The notes under the pieces were generated by a model. That model did not search any database. It was not told where the DNA came from and saw only the letters and a list, made by a program, of their open reading frames with translations. Below, piece by piece: positions 22,313 to 30,056 of a stretch of DNA of 44,687 bases. Each line of letters opens with the position of its first letter. The first letter of the stretch is position 1. The DNA is from DATADF01 sp046263155 (GTDB lineage: Bacteria; Actinomycetota; CADDZG01; WHSQ01). Location of the stretch: NCBI GenBank assembly GCA_046263155.1, contig JBHELF010000045.1:1-44687 (forward strand). Reading direction: 5' to 3'. The position numbers and the translations under genes were made by a program.

Positions 22313-22714
22313 TCATTCGTTGTCTCCGCTTACGTCCTGAACCGAAGCCGCCGGGGAATGCGGAGGAGCCGACTCCTCGACGAACTGCCGGTAGAGATCG
22401 ATCAGAGTCTGCTTTTGACGCTCGCTGATGCGAGAGTCCTTCAAGATCTCGGAGACGAGGTCGGAGGGGGTGTCCTCTTCGAGGATTCCCGCCCGCACGT
22501 AGAGCGTCTCGGCCGATATCCGCAACCCTTTGGCGATCGCCTGGAGGATCTCGGCGGACGGCTTCCGCAGGCCTCGTTCGATCTGCGAGAGATACGGGTT
22601 CGATATGCCTGCCAGGTCGGACAACTTGCGCAACGACAGCCGGGCGGAGCGGCGCTGCTCGCGGATGAACGAGCCGAGCTCTCCGAGCTTCATCCTTCCT
22701 CGAGCCATTGCCAT
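22313..22714 (-). CDS. XRE-family HTH regulator (Rv0474-like)
   Basis: A 133-residue protein with an N-terminal Xre/Cro HTH: GELGSFIREQRRSARLSLRKL, SDLAGISNPYLSQIERGLRKPSAEILQAIAKGLRI, followed by SAETLYVRAGILEE and a helical tail that ends in an acidic, proline-containing segment. It matches the Rv0474/ClgR-like regulator type lying next to HBHA. The ATG at 22714 follows AAGGGG. A palindrome and a second half-site lie just upstream and are likely autoregulatory. Between its stop and the HBHA-like start there are 142 bases that probably contain the HBHA-like promoter. Confidence 0.78.
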   Translation of the reverse strand: MAMARGRMKLGELGSFIREQRRSARLSLRKLSDLAGISNPYLSQIERGLRKPSAEILQAIAKGLRISAETLYVRAGILEEDTPSDLVSEILKDSRISERQKQTLIDLYRQFVEESAPPHSPAASVQDVSGDNE

Positions 22715-22737
22715 ACCGACCCCTTCGGGCGCCTACT

Positions 22738-22785
22738 TGCTTGCTATTGCAAGCATCCTGGCACATTTGTATAACAGTTGCAAGC
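22738..22785. promoter_or_regulatory. Operator region of the HTH gene (two TTGCAAGC sites)
   Basis: TGCTTGC-TATT-GCAAGCA (22738-22755) is a perfect 7-bp inverted repeat. A second TTGCAAGC lies at 22778-22785, 31 bases (three helical turns) from the first, in the same orientation. The sites are within the 150-base divergent gap between the HTH gene and the exported protein gene. Autoregulation by the HTH protein is likely but inferred. Confidence 0.55.
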
Positions 22786-22864
22786 GCGGCCAGATTCCGG
22801 CTGGCGCGCCCCGAGACCCGTAACTACAGAGCGTGACCAAACCGACGCGAAGAGGGAGTAAACT

Positions 22865-23710
22865 GTGCTCATGGACTGGGGGGTCGGACGCAGACGAGCA
22901 CGTTCCGCGCTGACACCGCTTGTCATGGTCGCCCTGGGTGCTCTACTGGGCGGAACCCTTGTGGCCGCGTCGATTGTGGCTCAACAGGTTGCGACCTCGC
23001 CCGTGAGCTCGCCGCAACTGGAGGTCGCTCAACCCGACAGCTCGGTGGCCAATGCGATCGTCCTGAGCGTGCCCGCGCCCAGCGGTCCCGTGTCCGGCAC
23101 AGAATCTCCTCTGGCGCCGAGCATCCCAAGATCCCGAGTTTTCCGCAGCGAGCCCGCTGCGAACCTGAATCTATTGGAGTCCAACGGACTTGAACTGATC
23201 GCGGCGCCAATCAGCGCGGCGCGATCGACCCTTACCGCCGCCCTAGCCGGAGGAGTCGGTTCGGACGGGGCGTCGCTCGTGCGAAACCCGGCTACCTTGC
23301 GATCCGACCGTACGGCCGAGGTCACCGAGACGGACGGGGACAAGAAAGGCGGGCACCGGAAGGGGCATGTCGGTGGAGAGGAAAAGGGTGATCGGTCGAA
23401 ACCGGCGCGGCCGCGGGATGGCAATGGCGACGATGACGGCGAATCGAGGGCCCACAACGACAAGCCTGGGAAAGCCAAAGGCGGAAAGGCCAAGGGCGGT
23501 AAAGCCGGCGCGGGACATGGCTCCAAGGCCCGGTCCAAGGGACGCAGCCGCGACGATGAAAACCACCGTGGACCGCGCCATCACACCAAAAACGAGGCTG
23601 CCAAGAGCGACGATCACCAAGGTGACGACGATGATGAGGATGACGGCGACGATGACGAGAACGGCAACGCCAAGGAAAACGACGACGCCAAAGAGAAGGA
23701 CAACGACTAA
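22865..23710 (+). CDS. Exported protein with charged, low-complexity C-terminus
   Basis: This 281-residue protein has a basic N-terminus and one hydrophobic span (LVMVALGALLGGTLVAASIV), then a serine/proline-rich stretch to about 150. The last 130 residues are disordered and change from mixed charge (GDKKGGHRKGH) through Lys-Gly repeats (KAKGGKAKGGKAG) to acidic runs (DDDDEDDGDDDENG). It has the look of a surface or wall-associated polyelectrolyte, possibly metal- or DNA-binding; no family is recognised. The start is GTG at 22865 with GGAG upstream; ATG at 22871 is equally possible. It is divergent from the HTH gene. Confidence 0.6.
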   Translation: MLMDWGVGRRRARSALTPLVMVALGALLGGTLVAASIVAQQVATSPVSSPQLEVAQPDSSVANAIVLSVPAPSGPVSGTESPLAPSIPRSRVFRSEPAANLNLLESNGLELIAAPISAARSTLTAALAGGVGSDGASLVRNPATLRSDRTAEVTETDGDKKGGHRKGHVGGEEKGDRSKPARPRDGNGDDDGESRAHNDKPGKAKGGKAKGGKAGAGHGSKARSKGRSRDDENHRGPRHHTKNEAAKSDDHQGDDDDEDDGDDDENGNAKENDDAKEKDND

Positions 23711-23722
23711 GGCCGCTCCGGA

Positions 23723-24265
23723 CTAAGCGAGCGCAGTCGCCGGATCTGCCTCCCCACTTGTGTAGCGCCTCACTATCTCCGACTGAATCCGGTCCATTAC
23801 CTGGTGTACCGCGTGGCGGCGCTCGGAGAGCTCACGTTCGTGTCGAGCGAGCGACTCGATGATCGCCTTGATCTCGTCGGACGGGATCGAGGCCATCCGA
23901 GACAAGGTTTGCTCGCCCACAATCTCCTCCACCCGGCGCCGGGGGATGTCGGCGTTGCGAGGGATGGAGAAGTCCGGGGCCCGCTCGGGAAGTGGCCTTT
24001 CCCCCGACGGCAGCTCGTCGCCGGCCAGGATCTGGGGCAGCCTTGCGACTAGGTCATCCTCCTGTCGACCGTACCGACGGTCCAGTTCCGCCGACAGAAT
24101 GTCGATGCGACCCTGGCACAGCCGTCGTTCGAACGAGATCTCGGTCTCGCCCTCGCGGCATTCGTCACGCATCTCACGAAGGTCGCGTAATTCCTTGTTT
24201 TCGAGCCCTTCAACGTAGTCGGGCTCGACGATGCGTTCGACCAGTCGTCGCTTTCCCTCAGACAT
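23723..24265 (-). CDS. RsiG-like c-di-GMP-responsive anti-sigma factor
   Basis: A 180-residue all-helical protein. RsiG of Streptomyces binds c-di-GMP through E-x3-S-x2-R-x3-Q-x3-D motifs on two helices and holds the sigma factor WhiG inactive. Here Glu40, Ser44, Arg47, Gln51 and Asp55 give one perfect motif (in ETEISFERRLCQGRID), and Glu143, Ser147, Arg150, His154, Asp158 give a second with Gln changed to His. The preceding ELRDLREMRDECREGE and following ILSAELDRR match the antiparallel coiled coil. No whiG is in the window. A GGDEF protein able to make c-di-GMP lies 7 kb away. ATG at 24265; 21 bases from the end of the BKACE gene. Confidence 0.8.
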   Translation of the reverse strand: MSEGKRRLVERIVEPDYVEGLENKELRDLREMRDECREGETEISFERRLCQGRIDILSAELDRRYGRQEDDLVARLPQILAGDELPSGERPLPERAPDFSIPRNADIPRRRVEEIVGEQTLSRMASIPSDEIKAIIESLARHERELSERRHAVHQVMDRIQSEIVRRYTSGEADPATALA

Positions 24266-24286
24266 CTAGACAGCGTACCCCGATGA

Positions 24287-25099
24287 CTAGGCCAGCCCAA
24301 GAGCCGCGCGCGCCAGTGATGGGTCGGCGACCGGGCGGTTCGAGCGCTGCGCAATGGCGACCACGCGCTCGACGAGTTCGCGGTTCGACTTAACCAAGCG
24401 CCCCGGTTCGAAGTAGCGAACATCTTCGAGACCCGTGCGGACGTGTCCCCCGAGAGCGACCGTGTGCTCCGCAATCGGAAGGTGGCCGCGGCCGATGCCG
24501 GTAGCACTCCAGCTGGAGCCGGACGGTAGGCGATCGGACAGAAAATCCAAGGCGTCGGGCCATGCCGGCATTCCACCGGGAACGCCCAGCACGAAATCGA
24601 AATGCAGATGGTGATCGAAGGACGACTCTGCCCTAAGAGCGAGCGCGTTTGCGATCATCCCCGCCTCGAATATCTCGAACTCCGGAAGAACCCCGAGTTC
24701 CCGCATGCGCCCATATAGGCCGACGACCAGTGGTCTGGGGTTCCAGAAGACGTCGTCGCCCAAGTTCACCGAGCCGGTCGTGAGCGAAGCCATCTCGGGG
24801 CGGAGCTCCAGAGGCTCGATTCGCATCGTCTCGGAGTCTCCGATGGAGCCCCCCGTCGTGAACTGGACTATCAGGTCCGTGCGCGCAGCTATCGCGTCGC
24901 GCACCGTCCTGAATCTCTCGACGTCCATCGTGGGGAGGCCCGCTTCATCGCGCACGTGGAGGTGATAGATCGAGGCGCCCGCCGCCGCGCATTCCTCGGC
25001 GTCGCGGGCGACCTCCTCGGGAGTGATCGGCAGGTTGGGTTGCTGGTCTCGGGTCAGCTCCGCGCCGACGGCGGCAACCGTGATGATCAGCGGTTCCAT
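24287..25099 (-). CDS. BKACE family enzyme (beta-keto acid cleavage, DUF849)
   Basis: A 270-residue TIM-barrel protein with the DUF849 signature: ITVAAVGAE at the start, IYHLHVRDEAG (metal-binding His-x-His), QFTTGG, GSVNLGDD, EFEIFEAGMI, GVPGGMPAW, and GGHVRTGLEDV. These zinc enzymes condense acetyl-CoA with a beta-keto acid to give acetoacetate and a new CoA ester; the founding member is 3-keto-5-aminohexanoate cleavage enzyme in lysine fermentation. The specific substrate is not predictable from sequence. It is downstream of the M23 peptidase gene on the same strand and upstream of the rsiG-like gene. Confidence 0.85.
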   Translation of the reverse strand: MEPLIITVAAVGAELTRDQQPNLPITPEEVARDAEECAAAGASIYHLHVRDEAGLPTMDVERFRTVRDAIAARTDLIVQFTTGGSIGDSETMRIEPLELRPEMASLTTGSVNLGDDVFWNPRPLVVGLYGRMRELGVLPEFEIFEAGMIANALALRAESSFDHHLHFDFVLGVPGGMPAWPDALDFLSDRLPSGSSWSATGIGRGHLPIAEHTVALGGHVRTGLEDVRYFEPGRLVKSNRELVERVVAIAQRSNRPVADPSLARAALGLA

Positions 25100-25139
25100 A
25101 CCCGCCTATGGCCTCGTACTGCGGAATTTCGGATCTATC

Positions 25140-26159
25140 TCAGCACAGAGATGCGGCCAGCGGGTAGGGATTCACCGCCGCGCCTCCGCCCGGGTGATAC
25201 TCCCAATGGAGGTGCGGCGTGCCCGCTGCATTCCCCGTATCCCCCACGGTCGCGATCTGTTGTCCCGCCGAAACGCGTCCGCCTGTGACCAAATTCTCCT
25301 GGTTGTGCATGTACCAGTAAGCGTTGCCGTCGTCCCCCGAGAGAAAAATCATGTTTCCGCCGCTCCCGTCGTAAGCCGCGTACGTGATGGTTCCGGAGGT
25401 CACGGCTACGACGGGGGTCCCGTAGGCGGCCATGATGTCCACGCCTTGATGTGTGTGACCGGACCGCGGCGCACCCCAGCTGTCGATGAATGAGTGCGGG
25501 CCTGCCACCGGGCAATACATCCCGCGCGTCGATTGAAGGACGGGCGCAACGGCCGCAACGCTGGTGTTTGATCCGCCCCCGAGGGATGCCTGGAGGTCCG
25601 CCCACTCGTCTTCGACCGCCTCCAATTCATCCTGCAGGGCCGCGCTCTCGGCGGCCAACGCATCCTCGGTGGCCGCCAGCGCACTGTTCCTCTCGACCAG
25701 CTCGGAGTCCAAGCGCGCGAGCTCCTCGCGGTTACGAAGCAGCCGAATGAAGACGCCGGTGTCCTGCAGCGAAACCTGCGACAAGAGCTCGGCGCGGTCT
25801 TGAAGCTCGCCGAAGTTGTCCGACGTGAAAAGGACCTCGACCATTCCTATAGCGCCCGCCCTGTATAGGGCATCCGCGCGTTCGATGGCCGCGGCGCTCA
25901 GCCTTGTGCTGCTGCGGCGAAGCCGCTCTCGCTCGTCGTCGATCTCGACGAGGCGGTGTTCGATCTCCTCGCGTTCGGTTCGCAATTCCTCGATACGCGC
26001 CGTCTTCTCGTCAAGGCGCGCCCGGAGACCCTGCATCTGTTCGCGCAGGGTGGCCGTCTCATCGCCGGCGGCAGGGCCCATGAGGGCAGCAACTGCACTG
26101 AGGGCAAGGACGGCGGCGGCACAAACTCGGGCCGCCCGAGAAGTTCGTCCTTCGGGCAC
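25140..26159 (-). CDS. M23 family peptidoglycan endopeptidase with coiled coil
   Basis: The protein has a signal peptide (CAAAVLALSAVAALMGPAAG), a long coiled coil (MQGLRARLDEKTARIEELR to about residue 190) like those of EnvC/NlpD-type proteins, and a C-terminal M23 domain with HTHQGVDI (HxxxD metal site) and HLHWEY. It probably trims peptidoglycan cross-bridges or activates amidases during division. A Cys in MYCPVAGPH and the C-terminal Cys may form a disulfide. GTG at 26159 is proposed; GTG 26177 and the frame up to 26213 are alternatives. It is divergent from the DtxR-type regulator with under 60 bases between them. Confidence 0.83.
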   Translation of the reverse strand: MPEGRTSRAARVCAAAVLALSAVAALMGPAAGDETATLREQMQGLRARLDEKTARIEELRTEREEIEHRLVEIDDERERLRRSSTRLSAAAIERADALYRAGAIGMVEVLFTSDNFGELQDRAELLSQVSLQDTGVFIRLLRNREELARLDSELVERNSALAATEDALAAESAALQDELEAVEDEWADLQASLGGGSNTSVAAVAPVLQSTRGMYCPVAGPHSFIDSWGAPRSGHTHQGVDIMAAYGTPVVAVTSGTITYAAYDGSGGNMIFLSGDDGNAYWYMHNQENLVTGGRVSAGQQIATVGDTGNAAGTPHLHWEYHPGGGAAVNPYPLAASLC

Positions 26160-26215
26160 GGAGCAGCAGGCTAGCACGCCGTCGCGGCCCGGGCCGGGCC
26201 GCCTATCCTGCACGT

Positions 26216-26860
26216 ATGCGCGGCGTCGAGGACTACCTCGAGGAGATAAAGCGGCTCGAGGAGGACGGAGAGCGCATCACGGCCACCGTCCTCGCCCAGA
26301 CGCTAGATGTCTCCCTTCCTTCGGCGTCCGAAATGCTCAAACGGCTCGCCGGAGAGGGCTATCTGCTGCGCCAGCCGGGCGGTGCCATTGTGCTGACGGG
26401 CGAGGGCCGGCGCCTGGCACACACGATCCTGCGGCGGCATCGCCTCGTCGAGTGCCTTCTCGTGGACAAGCTCGGGATGGGCTGGTACGAGGTCCACGGC
26501 GAGGCTCACAAACTGGAGCACGCGATCTCCGCTCGCGTAGAGGAGGCCATGGCCCGCTCCCTGGACTATCCCGACTACTGCCCCCACGGACATCCAATCT
26601 GTCCGGTCGACATGCGCGTCCTTACTCGTCTGACGGACCTCGAGGCGGGAGGACAGGGCACCGTCGCACAGATCTCGGAGCTGAAAGAAGACGTGCTCCC
26701 CTACCTGGACCAGATCGGTATCCGTCCAGGAGCCGAACTCGCCATCAAAGACATCGCGCCCCTCGAAGGCCCGATCACGGTAGAGACGCCGGAGGGCGCG
26801 ACCTCACTCGGTCGCGAGCTCGCTCGGATAGTCCGCGTCAGCACTGCTGAAACTGAGTGA
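26216..26860 (+). CDS. DtxR/MntR family metal-dependent regulator
   Basis: A 214-residue protein: an N-terminal winged helix (VEDYLEEIKRLEEDGERITA, VLAQTLDVSLPSASEMLKRLAGEGYL), a metal-binding dimerisation domain with RRHRLVECLL, EVHGEAHKLEHAIS, YPDYCPHGHPI, and a C-terminal SH3-like FeoA domain (YLDQIGIRPGAELAIKDIAPLEGPITVE). In DtxR the ligand is Cys102-x2-Glu-His; here that position is His98 followed by Glu101-His102, so metal choice (Fe2+ or Mn2+) is open. It represses metal uptake genes. The stop overlaps the GTG of the next gene (GTGA). Confidence 0.85.
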   Translation: MRGVEDYLEEIKRLEEDGERITATVLAQTLDVSLPSASEMLKRLAGEGYLLRQPGGAIVLTGEGRRLAHTILRRHRLVECLLVDKLGMGWYEVHGEAHKLEHAISARVEEAMARSLDYPDYCPHGHPICPVDMRVLTRLTDLEAGGQGTVAQISELKEDVLPYLDQIGIRPGAELAIKDIAPLEGPITVETPEGATSLGRELARIVRVSTAETE

Positions 26861-27705
26861 AAGACAACCAAGCCCCGAACCCGGACGTGGCCATGAATGA
26901 AACCGATCCGGCAAAAGAGGTCACGAAACTGATCTGGAGTCTCGGCAACTACGAGGAGGTCGCTCGAACAACCCTTCCGGCAGCGAACGAACTCGTGGCC
27001 ACTGTTGGAGTCGACGATGGCGACGAGGTTCTCGACGTCGCGACGGGCAGCGGCAATGTCGCGCTGCTCGCCGCCCAGCGCGGGGCGCGGGTGAGTGCTT
27101 GTGATCTCACTCCCGCAATGCTCGAGCTCGCGCGTCGGCGGGCAAGTAGCGATGGACAAAGCATCGAGCTATCGGAGGGGGACGCGGAATCACTTCCCTA
27201 TGTCGACAATCGCTTCGACCATGTCTTATCAACCTTCGGAGCGATGTTTGCTCCGCGTCCCGAAGTCGCGGCGGCGGAGTTGTTTCGGGTCGCCAAGCCG
27301 GGCGGAACGATCGGCATGGCTAATTGGACGCCCGACGGGCTCCTCGGCCGCCAGGGGCAGATCATGCAGGCCTACGCTCCCGGCGAGCAGCCCGAGGTCG
27401 ACCCCATGTCATGGGGCATCGAGGAAGCGGTCGCCCAGCGGCTCGGCCCCCATGCCGAGAGCGTGGAAACCTCTCGCCTCTACATACGCGAGGAGTACGA
27501 ATCCTGGGACGAATTCGTGTCGTACTACGAAACGGATCTGGGTCCCGCCATTGCCCTCAAGCAGGTGCTCGAGCCGCACCGATACGCCGAGATGATGGAG
27601 CGTTTGCGAGAGCTTTACGAATCCTTCAACCAATCTGAAGGCGGCCGCATCGTGGCCGACTCCGAATACCTACAGGTGATCGCCCGTAAGCCGCGAGATT
27701 CATAG
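26857..27705 (+). CDS. Class I SAM-dependent methyltransferase
   Basis: A 282-residue protein. VLDVATGSGNVALLAAQRGA is the SAM-binding motif I, CDLTPAMLELARRRA motif II, EGDAESLPYVDNRFDHVLSTFGAMFAPRPE motif III region, and ELFRVAKPGGTIGMANWTP the post-motif strand. The C-terminal half, about 100 residues long, probably carries the substrate pocket. It looks UbiE/COQ5-like but the substrate cannot be told. The GTG at 26857 overlaps the DtxR gene stop, so the two are coupled. Its 3' end overlaps the convergent acyl-CoA dehydrogenase gene by six bases. Confidence 0.85.
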   Translation: MKDNQAPNPDVAMNETDPAKEVTKLIWSLGNYEEVARTTLPAANELVATVGVDDGDEVLDVATGSGNVALLAAQRGARVSACDLTPAMLELARRRASSDGQSIELSEGDAESLPYVDNRFDHVLSTFGAMFAPRPEVAAAELFRVAKPGGTIGMANWTPDGLLGRQGQIMQAYAPGEQPEVDPMSWGIEEAVAQRLGPHAESVETSRLYIREEYESWDEFVSYYETDLGPAIALKQVLEPHRYAEMMERLRELYESFNQSEGGRIVADSEYLQVIARKPRDS

Positions 27706-28860
27706 CCCGAGAGTACGTCCGATGATCTCGCGCATGATTTGAGACGTACCTCCGCCGATCGGTCCCAGCCGAGCGTCGCGCAGTGCACGTTGAGCCGGGA
27801 ACTCCATCATGTATCCGTAGCCACCGTGCACCTGGACACATTCATCGGCGACCTTGGCCGCGAGCTCGGTGGCATACAGCTTCGCCATAGCCGCCTCTCC
27901 GATGGAACTCTCGCCCGCGACGAACGAACGCAGCGCTGCATAGGTGAGCGCACGGGCCGCCTCGATGCGAGTTATCAAGTCGGCGAACCGGTGACGCCAG
28001 ATCTGGAACTTTCCGACCGGTCGACCAAAGGCCTCGCGGTCTAGGGCATAACTCTTGGCCAGCTCGTAGGTCCGTTGCGCCCCGGAGACCGCCCCCAGGG
28101 CCATTACGAGTCGTTCCCACACGAAGTTATGCATGATGGCGGCGAAACCGGACCCTTCATCACCGAGGCGACAAGAATCATCAACCCGCACGTCGGATAG
28201 GAAGAGCTCCCCCGTCTGACCCGTCCTCCAGCCCAGCATCCGCATGCGACGCGCGGAAAAGCCGGGGGTTTCCTTGTCGACGACGAAGAGGGTGATTCCC
28301 GAATACGGGGGCTCCGCATTCGCATCGGTCTTGGCGACGACCACGACGAAATCGGCCCACGCCCCGTTCGTGATGAACATCTTGGATCCGTTCAGAACCC
28401 ACGAGTTGCCGTCTCGGCGGGCCACACACTTGATCCCCGCGACATCGGAGCCCGCATCCGGCTCCGTAACTGCAAGCGCTCCGATCGACTTTCCTTCAAG
28501 GGCGGGAGCCAGCCATCGTCGATGCTGCTCGGAGTTGCCGAAGTTCCCGACGTACAGGCACGCGAGGTCTTTGTGGGCGCCGATACAGGCGGCAACGCCC
28601 CCCGATCCGCAGCGCGCCAGCTCCTCGGTGACGACGGCATCCGCGAGGTAGTCGGGCCCCGAGCCACCAACCTCGGCGGCGAACTTCATTCCGAGGAAGC
28701 CCAGGTCCCCCATTCGCTCGAAGACATCTCGAGGAAAGGATTCGGCGCGCTCCCATTTTTCCGCGTGAGGTACAAGCTCGCGCTCTACATAGGTGCGCAC
28801 AGCGGCGCGGAGCTCTTCGTGTTCCGGAGCGAACAGCTCGCGGGGGGAAAGCGTCTTCAC
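27700..28860 (-). CDS. Acyl-CoA dehydrogenase (1 of 3)
   Basis: This 386-residue protein has the full ACAD fold: an N-terminal helical domain, EPDAGSDVAGIKCVARRDG and WVLNGSKMFITNGAWAD (FAD-binding beta domain), and QVHGGYGYMMEFPAQRALRDARLGPIGGGTSQIMREIIGR, in which the Glu of MMEFP is the catalytic base. It oxidises an acyl-CoA to the 2-enoyl-CoA with transfer of electrons to ETF. Substrate chain type is not clear. Its start overlaps the stop of the next ACAD gene by four bases. Confidence 0.88.
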   Translation of the reverse strand: MKTLSPRELFAPEHEELRAAVRTYVERELVPHAEKWERAESFPRDVFERMGDLGFLGMKFAAEVGGSGPDYLADAVVTEELARCGSGGVAACIGAHKDLACLYVGNFGNSEQHRRWLAPALEGKSIGALAVTEPDAGSDVAGIKCVARRDGNSWVLNGSKMFITNGAWADFVVVVAKTDANAEPPYSGITLFVVDKETPGFSARRMRMLGWRTGQTGELFLSDVRVDDSCRLGDEGSGFAAIMHNFVWERLVMALGAVSGAQRTYELAKSYALDREAFGRPVGKFQIWRHRFADLITRIEAARALTYAALRSFVAGESSIGEAAMAKLYATELAAKVADECVQVHGGYGYMMEFPAQRALRDARLGPIGGGTSQIMREIIGRTLGL

Positions 28861-30002
28861 AATCCCTCCATCCGACCGATCACCTCGCGCATGATCTCGT
28901 CGGTGCCGCCGCCGATACGTATAAGACGCGTGTCTCTCCAGGCACGCTGGATGGGGAATTCCATCGAATATCCGTAGCCTCCGAAGACCTGAAGCGCCGT
29001 ATCCGCCGTCTTCCAGGCAACTTCCCCTGTGAGCAGTTTGGCCATCGAGATCTCCCGCACGGGATATTCACCGGCACTTACCTTCCAGGCCGCGCGGTAG
29101 ACCAGCTGTTGAGCTGCCTCAACCTCCGTCGCTATGTCCGCGAGTAAATGACGGATGACTTGATGCTTGCTCAGGGGTTTTCCGAAGGTCTCTCGCTGAA
29201 GCGCGTACGCCACCGCGGCCTCCAGCATGCGCCGCGCTCCCGCGATGGCGCCTGCCGCTCCGATTAAACGCTCGCCCTGCAGCTCCCATGAGATGTTGTA
29301 AAAACCTTCACCCTCTTTCCCCAGTAGGGCGTCTTCGGGCAGCAACATGTCCGTGAAGACGATCTCCGCGGTATCGGATGTATGCATCCCCAGCTTGTCG
29401 AGAGTGCGCGCTACCTCGAACCCTTCGGTGTCTGTGTCGGCCACAAAGAGCGAGATGCCCTGGTGTCCGGCGCCACTATCAGTCTTCGCCACGAACGTGA
29501 TCGCATCGGCCCGGCGACCGTTGGTGATGAAGGTTTTGCGGCCGTTGACGACCCAGCCGCCGTCCACTTTCCGCGCCGTCGTAGAGATCGACGCCACGTC
29601 GGAACCCGCATCGGGCTCACTGATGCCCAGGCAGAAGATCTTCTCTCCCTTGATGGCGGGAACGAGATGGCGTTGCTTCTGCTCCTCAGTGCCGAATTTG
29701 AAAATTGGCGGCACCGCCATGTCCGTCTGGACGGCCACGGCCATTGCAACTCCGCCCGAGTTGCAACGGGTGATCTCCTCGGCGAGGACAATGTTGCAGA
29801 GATAGTCGCCGCCTCCGCCGCCGTATCGCTCGGGATAAGCCAGGCCGAGGAAGCCGAGATCGCCCATCCGCTTGAACACCCAATCTGGGAAGTCGCTGCC
29901 GGCTTCCCACTCCTCGGCGTGCGGCGCCAGCTCGGACTCGACGAATGTCCGGACGCTATGGCGAAGTTCTTCGTGTTCAGCCGCGAACGGCCACCGTGGC
30001 AT
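28857..30002 (-). CDS. Acyl-CoA dehydrogenase (2 of 3)
   Basis: A 381-residue paralogue of the previous enzyme: SEPDAGSDVASISTTARKV, WVVNGRKTFITNGRRAD, ERLIGAAGAIAGARRMLEAAVAYALQRETFGKPL, and GGYGYSMEFPIQRAWRDTRLIRIGGGTDEIMREVIGR with the catalytic Glu in SMEFP. The run of glycines YGGGGGDYLCN in the first domain is unusual but falls in a loop. It is transcribed ahead of ACAD 1 with a 4-base overlap, so both are made together. ACAD 3 lies 54 bases upstream. Confidence 0.88.
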   Translation of the reverse strand: MPRWPFAAEHEELRHSVRTFVESELAPHAEEWEAGSDFPDWVFKRMGDLGFLGLAYPERYGGGGGDYLCNIVLAEEITRCNSGGVAMAVAVQTDMAVPPIFKFGTEEQKQRHLVPAIKGEKIFCLGISEPDAGSDVASISTTARKVDGGWVVNGRKTFITNGRRADAITFVAKTDSGAGHQGISLFVADTDTEGFEVARTLDKLGMHTSDTAEIVFTDMLLPEDALLGKEGEGFYNISWELQGERLIGAAGAIAGARRMLEAAVAYALQRETFGKPLSKHQVIRHLLADIATEVEAAQQLVYRAAWKVSAGEYPVREISMAKLLTGEVAWKTADTALQVFGGYGYSMEFPIQRAWRDTRLIRIGGGTDEIMREVIGRMEGL

Positions 30003-30056
30003 GGCGCAAGCGTAGTCGTGGCCCTATCTTTCGAGACGGCGGCGGGGGACGGCCGT

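Noticed and set aside
23340..23710. Tandem-repeat or CRISPR-like array in the exported protein gene
   Set aside because: The repetition is short, codon-based (Lys/Gly and Asp codons) and inside a single open frame.
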